A stretch of DNA of 64,000 nucleotides from Hahellaceae bacterium (GTDB lineage Bacteria > Pseudomonadota > Gammaproteobacteria > Pseudomonadales > Oleiphilaceae): the NCBI GenBank assembly GCA_016744695.1, contig JADGDV010000017.1:1-64000 (forward strand). Direction: 5' to 3'. A program made the translations under genes and the position numbers. How positions within the stretch are numbered: the first letter of the stretch is position 1; each line of letters starts with the position of its first letter. Under the pieces are notes generated by a model, which saw nothing but the letters and a program-made list of their open reading frames with translations, searched no databases and was not told where the DNA came from. Of the stretch, positions 42,107-50,739 are shown piece by piece.

Positions 42107-42135
42107 TTTTGTCCTTTTCTGGAGTTGAGTCCTTA

Positions 42136-43497
42136 ATGACCGTTAATGAAAAGCGTTCAGTATTTGCGCTTGCGCTTTTATATGCCATGCGCATGCTTGG
42201 TTTGTTTATGGTTTTGCCTGTTTTTATTTTGTTGGGAGATGATCTTCAGGGTGCCAATGGACTGTTGATTGGTCTTGCAATTGGCGGCTACGGTTTAACG
42301 CAGGCTGTGTTTCAAGTACCGTTCGGGATGTTGTCTGATCGAATTGGTCGTAAGAAAATGATTATATTTGGCTTGTTGATTTTTTGTGCTGGGAGCGTGG
42401 TCGCGGCAACATCAGAATCAATTTACGGTGTTATCGCTGGGCGGTTATTGCAAGGAGCGGGAGCTATAGCAAGTGTGCTAATGGCATTATTGAGTGATCT
42501 GACTACAGAGGAGAGTCGAACTAAAGGGATGGCTGTTGTCGGCATGTCTATCGGGCTTTCATTTTCTGTTGCTATGGTATTGGGGCCAATAGTAAGTGCT
42601 TACTTTGGTCTGGCTGGTATATTCTGGCTAACCGCGTTATTAGCGCTCATTGGTATTGCGATAATACTATTTGTTGTACCTACGCCGGTATCGACTCATG
42701 CTCATAGAGATACTCGGGCTGTTCGTGGAGAGTTCTTTGAATTGCTAAAAAACAAAGACCTATTAAGGTTAGATGTAGGCATCTTTATTTTGCACTTAAT
42801 ACTTACTGCATTGTTTATCGCTGTGCCGCTGTCACTGGTTAATGATATTGAATTAGCAAGGCAAGAGCATTGGTGGGTGTATCTTTCAGTTATGGTTTTA
42901 GCCTTTTTTGCTATGGTGCCCTTTATTATTATTGGCGAAAAAAAGCGTAAAATTAAAACAATCTTTGTAGGGGCTATTATGCTCTTATCCGTCGGTTCAT
43001 TATTGCTCGTTTGGGGGCAGAGCTCATTGCTTGCTATTTGGGTCGCTTTATTTGTTTTCTTTATGGCGTTTAATTTACTGGAAGCAAGTCTGCCTTCACT
43101 GGTGAGCAAGCAGGCTCCAGCTGGCGCACGAGGAACTGCAATGGGGATCTATTCAACCAGTCAGTTCTTTGGTGCTTTTTTAGGAGGGGTTCTTGGTGGT
43201 TGGGTTATTTCAACCTGGGGTGCAGAAGTCATCTATTATGGTTCTGCTATTCTTGCGTTGGTTTGGGCGCTGCTTGCACTAAGTATGAGGCCCCCAAGTT
43301 ATTCAACTAGCCGAATGATACGACTTAATTGCGCATTATCTGAAGGGGAGGCTGCCGCCGTATCTGATGAACTGTTTGATATTCCTGGCGTTGAGGATGT
43401 TGTTGTTGTGATAGAAGAAAAAACGGCGTATTTGAAAGTAGATAAAGTCCATCTTGATGAGGCCGCTTTAATGTCATATCGTAATGCGGATAAGTAA
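42136..43497 (+). CDS. yajR: MFS transporter of the YajR type with C-terminal YAM domain
   Basis: A major facilitator superfamily proton-coupled transporter of the inner membrane; substrate unknown. The 453-residue product has about 12 hydrophobic segments, the motif A sequence GMLSDRIGRKKMI, and RLLQGAGAIASVLMALLSDLT. After the last helix comes a soluble ferredoxin-like domain of about 65 residues (RMIRLNCALSEGEAAAV through EEKTAYLKVDKV), the hallmark of YajR. E. coli YajR is the same length. I chose ATG 42136 (MTVNEKRS) with GGAGTTGAG upstream. The uvrA-MFS-ssb order is also that of Pseudomonas. Confidence 0.88.
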   Translation: MTVNEKRSVFALALLYAMRMLGLFMVLPVFILLGDDLQGANGLLIGLAIGGYGLTQAVFQVPFGMLSDRIGRKKMIIFGLLIFCAGSVVAATSESIYGVIAGRLLQGAGAIASVLMALLSDLTTEESRTKGMAVVGMSIGLSFSVAMVLGPIVSAYFGLAGIFWLTALLALIGIAIILFVVPTPVSTHAHRDTRAVRGEFFELLKNKDLLRLDVGIFILHLILTALFIAVPLSLVNDIELARQEHWWVYLSVMVLAFFAMVPFIIIGEKKRKIKTIFVGAIMLLSVGSLLLVWGQSSLLAIWVALFVFFMAFNLLEASLPSLVSKQAPAGARGTAMGIYSTSQFFGAFLGGVLGGWVISTWGAEVIYYGSAILALVWALLALSMRPPSYSTSRMIRLNCALSEGEAAAVSDELFDIPGVEDVVVVIEEKTAYLKVDKVHLDEAALMSYRNADK

Positions 43498-43644
43498 TAA
43501 TGAGTAAGTGTGCTATTTAGTATAGTTGAATTAATGCCTATTGCTGTGTTTTCTGTTAGCATTTAGCTCATTGATCAGAGCGTTTATCTGAGATGAACAA
43601 ATTGAATATTTGAAAGACCGAATTTTGGTATTTAGGAGAAATAA

Positions 43645-44238
43645 ATGATTAATAAAGTGATTTTGGTTGGTAATCTGGGTAAAGATCCCGAGGTTAGGTA
43701 TACACCTGACGGAAAGGCTATCGCCAATATTACATTAGCAACCTCCGAGTCATGGAAGGATAAAAATACTGGGCAGCGTCAAGAAAAAACTGAATGGCAT
43801 CGTGTTGTATTTTTTGGTGGTATCGCACCGGTTGTCGGTGAGTATTTGCGAAAAGGCTCTAAGGTTTATATAGAGGGGAAGTTACAAACTCGGAAGTGGC
43901 AAGATCAAGGTGGTCAGGATAAGTATACCACGGAAGTAGTGGTAGACAGCTTTAATGGGACTATGCAAATGCTAGACTCACGAAGCGGTGGTGATCAGCA
44001 GGGTTCTTACTCGCAGCAAGCACCTCAGCAAAGTGCACCACAGCAAAATGCCCCCGCACCTCGCCAGCAAGCACCTCAACAACAGCAAAGCGCACCACAG
44101 CCGCAGGGCGCTTACTCACAACAAACGCCTCAGCAGAATGCCCCACAACAAGGTGGCTATGGACAGCAGCAAGCGGCACAACAAGCACCTCAGCAATCGG
44201 CTCCCGTTGATGATTTTGATGATGATATTCCATTTTAA
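43645..44238 (+). CDS. ssb: Single-stranded DNA-binding protein
   Basis: Coats single-stranded DNA in replication, repair and recombination and recruits partners through its C-terminal tip. The 197-residue product has the OB-fold ([40 protein letters not shown]), then an intrinsically disordered linker (about residues 115-185) made of degenerate [14 protein letters not shown] repeats, and the acidic tip DFDDDIPF. Longer than the 178 residues of E. coli because of the linker. AGGAG precedes the ATG. No SOS box was recognised in 43498-43644. Confidence 0.97.
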   Translation: MINKVILVGNLGKDPEVRYTPDGKAIANITLATSESWKDKNTGQRQEKTEWHRVVFFGGIAPVVGEYLRKGSKVYIEGKLQTRKWQDQGGQDKYTTEVVVDSFNGTMQMLDSRSGGDQQGSYSQQAPQQSAPQQNAPAPRQQAPQQQQSAPQPQGAYSQQTPQQNAPQQGGYGQQQAAQQAPQQSAPVDDFDDDIPF

Positions 44239-44263
44239 GGTATCCTTATAGGGCTGCGGAAAT

Positions 44264-44294
44264 AAAAAGGAAGCTTAGATAGCTTCCTTTTTTT
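44264..44294 (+). terminator. Terminator after ssb
   Basis: AAAAAGGAAGCT (44264-44275) pairs with AGCTTCCTTTTT (44281-44292), loop TAGAT, with T residues continuing. It separates ssb from the pilus operon. Confidence 0.9.
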
Positions 44295-44325
44295 ATGCTC
44301 TTTCCTTTTCTAAATTAGGAATTTA

Positions 44326-44355
44326 TTGGCAAACAGTCACTTACTGCACTATTCT
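44326..44355 (+). promoter_or_regulatory. mshI: Candidate promoter of the MSHA operon
   Basis: TTGGCA (44326-44331), 18 bases, then TATTCT (44350-44355), about 28 bases before mshI. Moderate match in the expected place after the ssb terminator. Confidence 0.4.
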
Positions 44356-44382
44356 AATTAAAATTGTAAAGAGTTCTTATTT

Positions 44383-45321
44383 TTGGGGGGCGCCGTCCTG
44401 ATTTCGTTGTTTAAGAAAAAGACCCAGCCTGGGTTTGTGGGTGTTGAAGTTCGTTCTGACGGGCTCTCTGTTGCGCAGTCGGTGCGTGGTGGAGAGACAC
44501 GTTCATCGCACATCGTATTCCAGGATTTTATTGCTTGCAAAGCGGCCCAGCGTAAAGATGCCTTGAATGGGGTGGTTGAAGAGCATAATTTAAAAGGCAT
44601 TGCCTGCAATTTGGTGCTTTCTTCAGATCAGTATCAAATATTTCAAACTGAAAAGCCGCCGGTATCTGATACTGAATTAGCTGAAGCAATACGTTGGAAA
44701 GTTAAAGACCTAATTGATTATCCCCTTGAAGATGCCATAACAGACGTATTTGATTTTCCTGATGATGCTACGCGAGGGCGGGGCAGTATTATTAACGTCG
44801 TCAGTGTACGAAAAGTATTGCTGCAGGAAAATATTCGCTTGATCGAAGAGTCCGGACTTGAGCTCGAAAGTATAGATATTACCGAGTTGGTGTTGCGTAA
44901 TATATCTATGCGCTATGACACCACAGGAAACGGTCTTGCGCTATTATTTTTACGCCCCGGTTTTGGGATGATATTGGTGAGTAAAGGCGACACCATGTAC
45001 TTCTCTCGTCGTTTTGATTTCTCGTTAGATGCGCTAAAAGATATTTCAAGCCAAGAAGCCACTGTGCAGAATCTAGCCTTGGAGGTTCAGCGCTCGCTAG
45101 ATTATTATGAAAGTCAGTTGGGGCAGGTGCCCCCTAAAGAACTGCTGCTTATTGGCCCTGATGATACATTCCCTCTGGCTAATATGCTTGGACAGAACTT
45201 AGCGGTTAAGGTAAATAAATTAGATGTAAGCCCACTATTTTCAGAGGGTATAAGCGGAGGTGATACTCTGATTCAGAGCTTTGCTGCCGTAGGCGCTGCT
45301 TTAAGAGAGGTTTCATCCTAA
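44383..45321 (+). CDS. mshI: MSHA biogenesis protein MshI (PilM-like)
   Basis: Cytoplasmic actin-like protein that, with the PilN-like and MshJ proteins, forms the inner-membrane alignment platform of the MSHA pilus. The 312-residue product resembles PilM: FVGVEVRSDGLSVAQSVRGG at the start, ELAEAIRWKVKDLIDYPLEDA, and LALLFLRPGFGMILVSKGD and QRSLDYYESQLGQ later. The start is uncertain: no ATG is near. TTG 44383, CTG 44398 and TTG 44407 are in frame around GGGGGGCG, and I list the longest. First gene of the operon; its stop is adjacent to the next ATG. Confidence 0.85.
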   Translation: MGGAVLISLFKKKTQPGFVGVEVRSDGLSVAQSVRGGETRSSHIVFQDFIACKAAQRKDALNGVVEEHNLKGIACNLVLSSDQYQIFQTEKPPVSDTELAEAIRWKVKDLIDYPLEDAITDVFDFPDDATRGRGSIINVVSVRKVLLQENIRLIEESGLELESIDITELVLRNISMRYDTTGNGLALLFLRPGFGMILVSKGDTMYFSRRFDFSLDALKDISSQEATVQNLALEVQRSLDYYESQLGQVPPKELLLIGPDDTFPLANMLGQNLAVKVNKLDVSPLFSEGISGGDTLIQSFAAVGAALREVSS

Positions 45322-45932
45322 TGCAGCAAATTAATTTATATACACAAGACTTAAGACCCCAAAATGTCATATTGCCACTGGTTCACATCGTTGCCGTGGT
45401 TGCGGTGGTTTTATGTGTTCTAGCTGTATTTACCGGCTACTATCAATCTCAGGTGGTCGCAATTGAAGCTAAGTTACCCGTTAATCAAGCGAGTGTAGAT
45501 CAACTGCAGCAGCAAACTGTTGAAATGGAGGTGAGGCTGAAAGCAATGAAAAAAGATCCTTCACTTGTTGCACTCAATGTGCGCTTAACTAAACGCTTAG
45601 CGGCACGTAAACAGCTTATAACAATGCTTGACTCACTTTCCGTTGGGGGGCAGCTTCCGTTTTCAAATTTAATGACAGGGTTGGCTCGTCATCAAGTAGA
45701 TTTCTTGTGGCTAACGCAAATTCAATTTGCTGATGGTGGTCATAAAGTCGGGTTGAAAGGTAAAACGTTGCAGGCAGAGTCTGTTCCGCACTATATTCAG
45801 ACGCTTCGGGATGAAGCTTTATTTTTAGGTAGAGCATTTGATTTGTTTCAGTTGACTTCAGATGAAGATCACGAAAAATTATTACACTTTACGCTGTCAT
45901 CTTCTCTCATGAACTTAGGGGGTGAGCAATGA
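45321..45932 (+). CDS. PilN-like MSHA platform protein (MshI2)
   Basis: A bitopic inner-membrane protein of 203 residues with the PilN plan: a short cytoplasmic N-terminus MQQINLYTQDLRPQ that would bind the PilM-like MshI, a membrane helix (about residues 16-41), a coiled-coil region and a periplasmic ferredoxin-like domain. It occupies the position called mshI2 in some Shewanella and Alteromonas annotations. Its ATG overlaps the mshI stop by one base and its stop overlaps the mshJ start (ATGA). Confidence 0.8.
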   Translation: MQQINLYTQDLRPQNVILPLVHIVAVVAVVLCVLAVFTGYYQSQVVAIEAKLPVNQASVDQLQQQTVEMEVRLKAMKKDPSLVALNVRLTKRLAARKQLITMLDSLSVGGQLPFSNLMTGLARHQVDFLWLTQIQFADGGHKVGLKGKTLQAESVPHYIQTLRDEALFLGRAFDLFQLTSDEDHEKLLHFTLSSSLMNLGGEQ

Positions 45933-46609
45933 GCAAGCAAACACTCATTCAGCGATGGGAAAAACTATCTGGGCAAGTGGAAGCGCTGACTTTAAGGGAC
46001 CGAAGCTTTTTATTGGGCACAATTATTGTTGCTGTTGTTTTTATTTGGGGGCAGTTCATTTTTGCTCCTTTACAGGGGCGGCACAAAACGGCATCAAACA
46101 ATTTAGTTTCATTAACTCAACAACAAGCAACATTTGAAGAGCAGCAACTTTTATTAGCACAGCAACTTAAGGATGACCCGAATAGGAACTTGAGAGCTCA
46201 GCAAGCCGAATTAGACATTCAGCTAGCAAAGGTGAAATCTGATATTGAGCGTCAGTTGAGTGGATTGATCGCGCCAGAAAAAATGGCAGACGTTTTACGC
46301 TCTATGTTGCAGCAACAAGAAAAGTTGAAATTAGTGAGTTTAAAAAACATGCCTGTTACACCATTTAATTCGCCTGATCAAGCGGGTGAAGAAGATTCGA
46401 AAGACGGTGAGTCAGGGTTGTACAGTCATAGTATGGAGCTAGTTATGGATGGCCAGTACTTTGATGTACTTGAATATATAAAGCGAATTGAAAGTTTGAA
46501 AGGATTTAACTGGGAAACCATGAACTATGAAGTGATTGATTACCCCAAAGCCAGAGTGACTATTAAAATTAGTACGCTTAGCCTTGAGGAGGATTGGATA
46601 GGTGTGTAA
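45929..46609 (+). CDS. mshJ: MSHA biogenesis protein MshJ (PilO-like)
   Basis: Bitopic platform protein of 226 residues. One membrane helix (about residues 27-47), then a Gln-rich coiled coil (QQQATFEEQQLLLAQQL) and a periplasmic domain with HSMELVMDGQYFDVLEYIKRI, which matches PilO/GspM-like proteins. Partner of the preceding PilN-like protein. Start overlaps the upstream stop (ATGA) and the end overlaps mshK by 8 bases. Confidence 0.87.
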   Translation: MSKQTLIQRWEKLSGQVEALTLRDRSFLLGTIIVAVVFIWGQFIFAPLQGRHKTASNNLVSLTQQQATFEEQQLLLAQQLKDDPNRNLRAQQAELDIQLAKVKSDIERQLSGLIAPEKMADVLRSMLQQQEKLKLVSLKNMPVTPFNSPDQAGEEDSKDGESGLYSHSMELVMDGQYFDVLEYIKRIESLKGFNWETMNYEVIDYPKARVTIKISTLSLEEDWIGV

Positions 46610-46967
46610 ACGTATTTTATATTCTTTATCCGCCCTTATCATGGCGGTATTTTTTTCAAACGCCGTGGCTTTTGCTGCAACCATGACATTAGCAGATGGT
46701 GAAACATTAAAAGATCCTACGCAGCCTGTCGACTGGGCAAAGCCGAAGCAAAGAGCTACAGCAAAGCAAAGTTATAAGCTGAACTATTTACTCTATGCTT
46801 CAGAGCGAAAGCAGGCCATTATCAATGGAAAATCGGTGACAGTGGGAGACCATGTCAGCGGAGCAAAAGTATTGAAAATAACTGAGAGTTCTGTTCATTT
46901 ATTAGTAAATGACGGTACAAAGGTGTTGCGCTGGAAGCAACCTACGTCTATTAAGCGCACGCGGTAA
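46602..46967 (+). CDS. mshK: MSHA biogenesis protein MshK (PilP-like)
   Basis: Small periplasmic protein of 121 residues linking the platform to the secretin. GTG start at 46602 with GAGGAGGAT upstream. Signal peptide of about 25 residues, then LKDPTQPVDW, the typical DP(F/T)xP motif of the GspC/PilP type, and a small beta domain (YLLYASERKQAIINGKSVTVGD) as in GspB/MshK proteins. Confidence 0.87.
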   Translation: MCKRILYSLSALIMAVFFSNAVAFAATMTLADGETLKDPTQPVDWAKPKQRATAKQSYKLNYLLYASERKQAIINGKSVTVGDHVSGAKVLKITESSVHLLVNDGTKVLRWKQPTSIKRTR

Positions 46968-46979
46968 GTTGGAGTATTT

Positions 46980-48683
46980 ATGGGTTTAATTAAGCAGTCT
47001 AGGATGTTCGCACTATTTGGGGTGTTCGCATTAATGGGCTTTATTTCGGGTTGTTCAAATACACCCCTGCAGCAGTCACCTCGGAGCGTGTCATCAACTA
47101 GCGCGGGTGATATTAATACTATGTTGGATGAAGACATTGCAAAGTACGATAAAGCGTTGCCTAAGGCGTTACCTGGTAATGTAGCAAGTGCTTTATTACC
47201 GTCATTAAGTGCCGTGCCTACTAAGCGAACACAGGAAACCCGTTTTGATATTGCAGTAAAAGACGTTAATGCTCGAGAGTTTTTTAGAAGTCTAGTGCAG
47301 GGCACAAGCTACAATATGGTTGTGCATCCAGATGTTAAAGGGCAAATAAGTTTAGAGCTTAATAACGTGACGGTACCTCAGGTCATGTCGTTAACAAAAG
47401 AGCTTTACGGTTATGATTTTCAAGGCAGTGGTAACCTTTATCGTGTAATGCCTGGTGGACTAAGGACTAAAATATTTCAAATTAATTATCTAAATATTAA
47501 GCGCATGGGGGCATCAGAAACTCGTGTAAGCTCAGGCAGTGTTTCTGAGGGGAGTAATTCAAGTGATGACAGTGGCGGGAGCAATAATAATAGCTCGGGA
47601 AGCTCAAATTCATCCACAGATAAAGTCATCGGCACGCGAATTAGTACCACCAGTGAAAATAATTTCTGGTCACAGTTAAGTCAAACACTCGTATTGATTA
47701 CCGGGGCTGGAGAAGGTCGAAAAGTGGTCGTCACGCCTAACGCCGGCATGGTGGTAGTAAGAGCTATGCCAGACGAACTATTGTCGGTAGAGCAGTACTT
47801 GCGCCAGACTGAACTCATCATGAAGCGTCAAGTTGTACTAGAAGCAAAAATACTTGAGGTGGAGCTAAATGAAAGTTATCAGCAAGGAATTGACTGGACC
47901 GCAATAGAAACAAGTAGCTCTCTTGGTGCCGATGGCCTGCCTAAAAAGTTAATAGGCGGAAATATGGTGTCGGACCTTATTACTAATGATTTAGGGGGGG
48001 TGTTCACTGCGACACTTAAGGTGGGGAACTTCTCCGGTTTCATGCAACTACTAAGTACTCAGGGCAGTGTGCAGGTACTATCAAGTCCGCGAATATCTAC
48101 GGTGAATAATCAGAAAGCGATCATCAAAGTAGGTACTGATGAATTCTTTGTTACCGATATTGATATAGACGACGATACGGGAAGCAGTAGCAATTCAGAT
48201 ACTAAGTCTACTGACGTTACTTTAACGCCGTTTTTCTCGGGTATTGCTTTGGATGTGACACCTCAAATTAGTGAAAAAGGCGATATTATATTGCATGTTC
48301 ACCCAACTATTAGTGATGTTGAAGATCAGGAAAAAACCATCTCCCTAGGCTCTGAAGAGGTTATTTTACCTTTAGCCCTAAGTACCATCAGGGAAACCGA
48401 CAGCGTTATACGTGCCGAAAATGGGCAGATCGTAGTTATTGGTGGCTTAATACAGAACATTACGCAAGAAAAGAACTCAACCGTACCTATATTAGGTGAC
48501 ATACCTTGGTTGGGGGAAATTTTCAAACAGAAGCGCTACGTGAATAAGAAAAGTGAGCTGGTTATCCTTCTCAGACCGCTTATCAGTAAAGATAAAGTCT
48601 TTGAAGATGAAATTCGCCGAAGCCGAAAACGTTTTGGTGAGTTTAAAGATGTTCTCGATACACCAAACTCGGCAGTATTTTAG
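46980..48683 (+). CDS. mshL: MSHA secretin MshL
   Basis: Outer-membrane secretin forming the ring through which the pilus exits. The 567-residue product has a lipoprotein signal with lipobox ISGC (Cys25). An N-domain follows (RFDIAVKDVNAREFFRSLVQG, secretin/TonB short N-terminal type), then the secretin core with QVVLEAKILEVELNESYQQGIDW and VIGGLIQNITQEKNSTVPILGDIPWLG. Two Ser/Asn/Asp-rich insertions (about residues 183-214 and 397-412) look like disordered loops. Standard position after mshK. Confidence 0.95.
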   Translation: MGLIKQSRMFALFGVFALMGFISGCSNTPLQQSPRSVSSTSAGDINTMLDEDIAKYDKALPKALPGNVASALLPSLSAVPTKRTQETRFDIAVKDVNAREFFRSLVQGTSYNMVVHPDVKGQISLELNNVTVPQVMSLTKELYGYDFQGSGNLYRVMPGGLRTKIFQINYLNIKRMGASETRVSSGSVSEGSNSSDDSGGSNNNSSGSSNSSTDKVIGTRISTTSENNFWSQLSQTLVLITGAGEGRKVVVTPNAGMVVVRAMPDELLSVEQYLRQTELIMKRQVVLEAKILEVELNESYQQGIDWTAIETSSSLGADGLPKKLIGGNMVSDLITNDLGGVFTATLKVGNFSGFMQLLSTQGSVQVLSSPRISTVNNQKAIIKVGTDEFFVTDIDIDDDTGSSSNSDTKSTDVTLTPFFSGIALDVTPQISEKGDIILHVHPTISDVEDQEKTISLGSEEVILPLALSTIRETDSVIRAENGQIVVIGGLIQNITQEKNSTVPILGDIPWLGEIFKQKRYVNKKSELVILLRPLISKDKVFEDEIRRSRKRFGEFKDVLDTPNSAVF

Positions 48684-48729
48684 CTATAAAACTTAAATAT
48701 GAGAGCCAAATACAAGAGATGGTAGATCT

Positions 48730-49578
48730 ATGTACGAGAGTTATTTTGGTTTAAGAGAGCTACCCTTTTCCTTAACACCAAACACCCACTTTTATCTTAA
48801 TTCAGAGACCCACCAGCAAGCTTTAGAGCTGCTGTTGGTTGCTTTGAAGAACAAAGAAGGGTTTATAAAAATTTCTGGTGAAGTGGGTACAGGAAAAACA
48901 CTTATTTGCAGGAAGTTGTTGAATACTCTTGGTGCGGAGTATGTAACTGCTTACATACCTAATCCAGGCTTAAGCCCTGAAGATCTTTATCTTGCGGTAG
49001 CTGAAGAGTTAGGCGTGAATGTTGATTCCACTTTGGGTGGTCATCATGTTTTAAAGCAAATCAATATAAAATTAATTGAGTTGGCCTCGAAAGAAAGGCG
49101 CGTCGCACTGGTGATTGATGAAGCACAGGCTATGCCTGAAGAAACCATTGAGGCCTTACGTTTACTCAGCAACCTTGAAACAGAGTCGGCTAAGTTATTG
49201 CAGGTGGTACTGTTTGGTCAGCCTGAGCTTAATGAACTACTCTCCCGCCCAAGCCTTCGCCAACTACAACAACGTATTACTTTTCAGCAGCACATTTCCC
49301 CTTTAGATAAACACGCCGTGCAGCAGTATGTTGGGCACAGAATGTCGCTAGCGGGCTATAATGGGCCTGCTTTATTTGATAAACGAGCCGTCACACTACT
49401 TTACAAATCAAGTGGCGGCATCCCTCGTTTAATCAATATTTTATGTCACAAATCGTTAATGTCTGCGTTTGGGCAAGGTGAGCGAGTCGTGACCAGAAAG
49501 CATGTTAAAAAAGCAATTCAAGATACTGAAAGTGTTTCTATGCCTCGTTTTTCCTGGCTATCGTTGGGAGTTTCTTAA
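48730..49578 (+). CDS. mshM: MSHA biogenesis ATPase MshM (ExeA-like)
   Basis: AAA-type ATPase related to ExeA/GspA, thought to help assemble the secretin. The 282-residue product begins MYESYFGLRELPFSLTPNT, with Walker A GEVGTGKT at residues 50-57, Walker B VALVIDEAQAMPEE, and arginine-rich sensor sequence SSGGIPRLINILCHK near the C-terminus. It lacks the C-terminal peptidoglycan-binding domain of full ExeA. The mshN ATG overlaps its stop (TAATG). Confidence 0.93.
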   Translation: MYESYFGLRELPFSLTPNTHFYLNSETHQQALELLLVALKNKEGFIKISGEVGTGKTLICRKLLNTLGAEYVTAYIPNPGLSPEDLYLAVAEELGVNVDSTLGGHHVLKQINIKLIELASKERRVALVIDEAQAMPEETIEALRLLSNLETESAKLLQVVLFGQPELNELLSRPSLRQLQQRITFQQHISPLDKHAVQQYVGHRMSLAGYNGPALFDKRAVTLLYKSSGGIPRLINILCHKSLMSAFGQGERVVTRKHVKKAIQDTESVSMPRFSWLSLGVS

Positions 49579-50723
49579 TGAGTTTAATGAACGATATGCT
49601 ACGTGATCTGGATAAGCGACAAGCACCAGATCGAAGTCAGCAAGTAGAGGCGCAAGGCTATGGCGCGTTAACTCAACAAACACCTTCTCATGGCAGTCGA
49701 ATCATCTTAATTTTGCTCGGCGTGATTATTATCATGTTGCTGCTTTTAGCAATGGCTTGGTGGTATTTACAGAGCAGCGATCAAGACAATACAGCGGAAC
49801 CAGCGAGTGCCAATCAAATTGCAGAGTTCACTGCCGCGGAGGTCGTATCCACTGAAAAAACCTCTGTTGTACCCATAATGGCAGAAAACAAACCAAAGCC
49901 AGAACCTAAACCTAAACCTAAACCTAAACCAGCCCCGATTGTAGTTAAGCCGGTCGTAAAAAGCGTAGTTAAGCCCGAAACGGACACCTTAGATATTGAA
50001 AACCCAGGGGTTGTTGATAGTGAAAAAGAAGAACTCGTTGTTTCAACTATAGCTACTACAGCGGAGACAAAGGCTGCGGTTCAGGTAAAAGAAAAAGTGA
50101 AACCCGTTCCAAAAATTAAGCCCAAGCAAAAAATGAGCAAGGTAGTGGTGCTAAGCCCTGAGCAACAAGATGAAAAAGCGGCGAGTATAGCGACTAAAAT
50201 GCTGCAAAATGGTGAAGTAGAAAAGGCGAGCACTTATTTATATCAGTTTATTGAGCAACATGGTGTTGATGCACAAAGCCGTGCCGTATTAGTGGGGCAT
50301 TTAATTAACAATCGTCAAATGACCGCCGCTGATAATTTATTAAATAGCACGGATATAAATCAAAGTAGTCACCTGCGTCGTCTAAGAGCGCACTGGTATT
50401 CTGCTAACAACCAGCCTGATGAAGCCATTGCTGTGCTAAATTCATTGGTACCTGATGTTGAAGCGGATGTTGAATATCACGTATTACTTGCAGCGCTGTA
50501 TCAGCAGCAGGGTTATGGCACTGAAGCGGTAGCCCGTTATGCAGAGCTTATTCGCTACAATTCAGAAATGCCTGATTGGTGGGTAGGTATGGCCATAGGT
50601 TTAGATCGAAGTGAACAATATTCATCTGCAGCAAAGGCATATAAAAAAGCACTTCAGATGGATGGTTTAAGAGTAGAGTTAGCGGATTTTGCTAAGCTAA
50701 GATTAGATATATTGAGTGAATAA
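49578..50723 (+). CDS. mshN: MSHA biogenesis protein MshN
   Basis: Bitopic membrane protein of 381 residues with TPR repeats. N-terminus SLMNDMLRDLDKRQAP is typical of MshN; membrane helix about residues 41-64. Next is a Pro/Lys spacer with KPEPKPKPKPKPAPIVVKP (about residues 107-130) that could span the periplasm. The C-terminal TPR region (about 205-375) contains LRRLRAHWYSANNQPDEAI and YSSAAKAYKKALQMDG. The exact role in pilus assembly is not established. Confidence 0.88.
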   Translation: MSLMNDMLRDLDKRQAPDRSQQVEAQGYGALTQQTPSHGSRIILILLGVIIIMLLLLAMAWWYLQSSDQDNTAEPASANQIAEFTAAEVVSTEKTSVVPIMAENKPKPEPKPKPKPKPAPIVVKPVVKSVVKPETDTLDIENPGVVDSEKEELVVSTIATTAETKAAVQVKEKVKPVPKIKPKQKMSKVVVLSPEQQDEKAASIATKMLQNGEVEKASTYLYQFIEQHGVDAQSRAVLVGHLINNRQMTAADNLLNSTDINQSSHLRRLRAHWYSANNQPDEAIAVLNSLVPDVEADVEYHVLLAALYQQQGYGTEAVARYAELIRYNSEMPDWWVGMAIGLDRSEQYSSAAKAYKKALQMDGLRVELADFAKLRLDILSE

Positions 50724-50739
50724 TTGAAGGTTGTAAGGA

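Noticed and set aside
41978..42135. SOS (LexA) box before uvrA
   Set aside because: Looked for CTGT-N8-ACAG in the divergent spacer; only a loose TGTATATTAACA was seen, which is not convincing.
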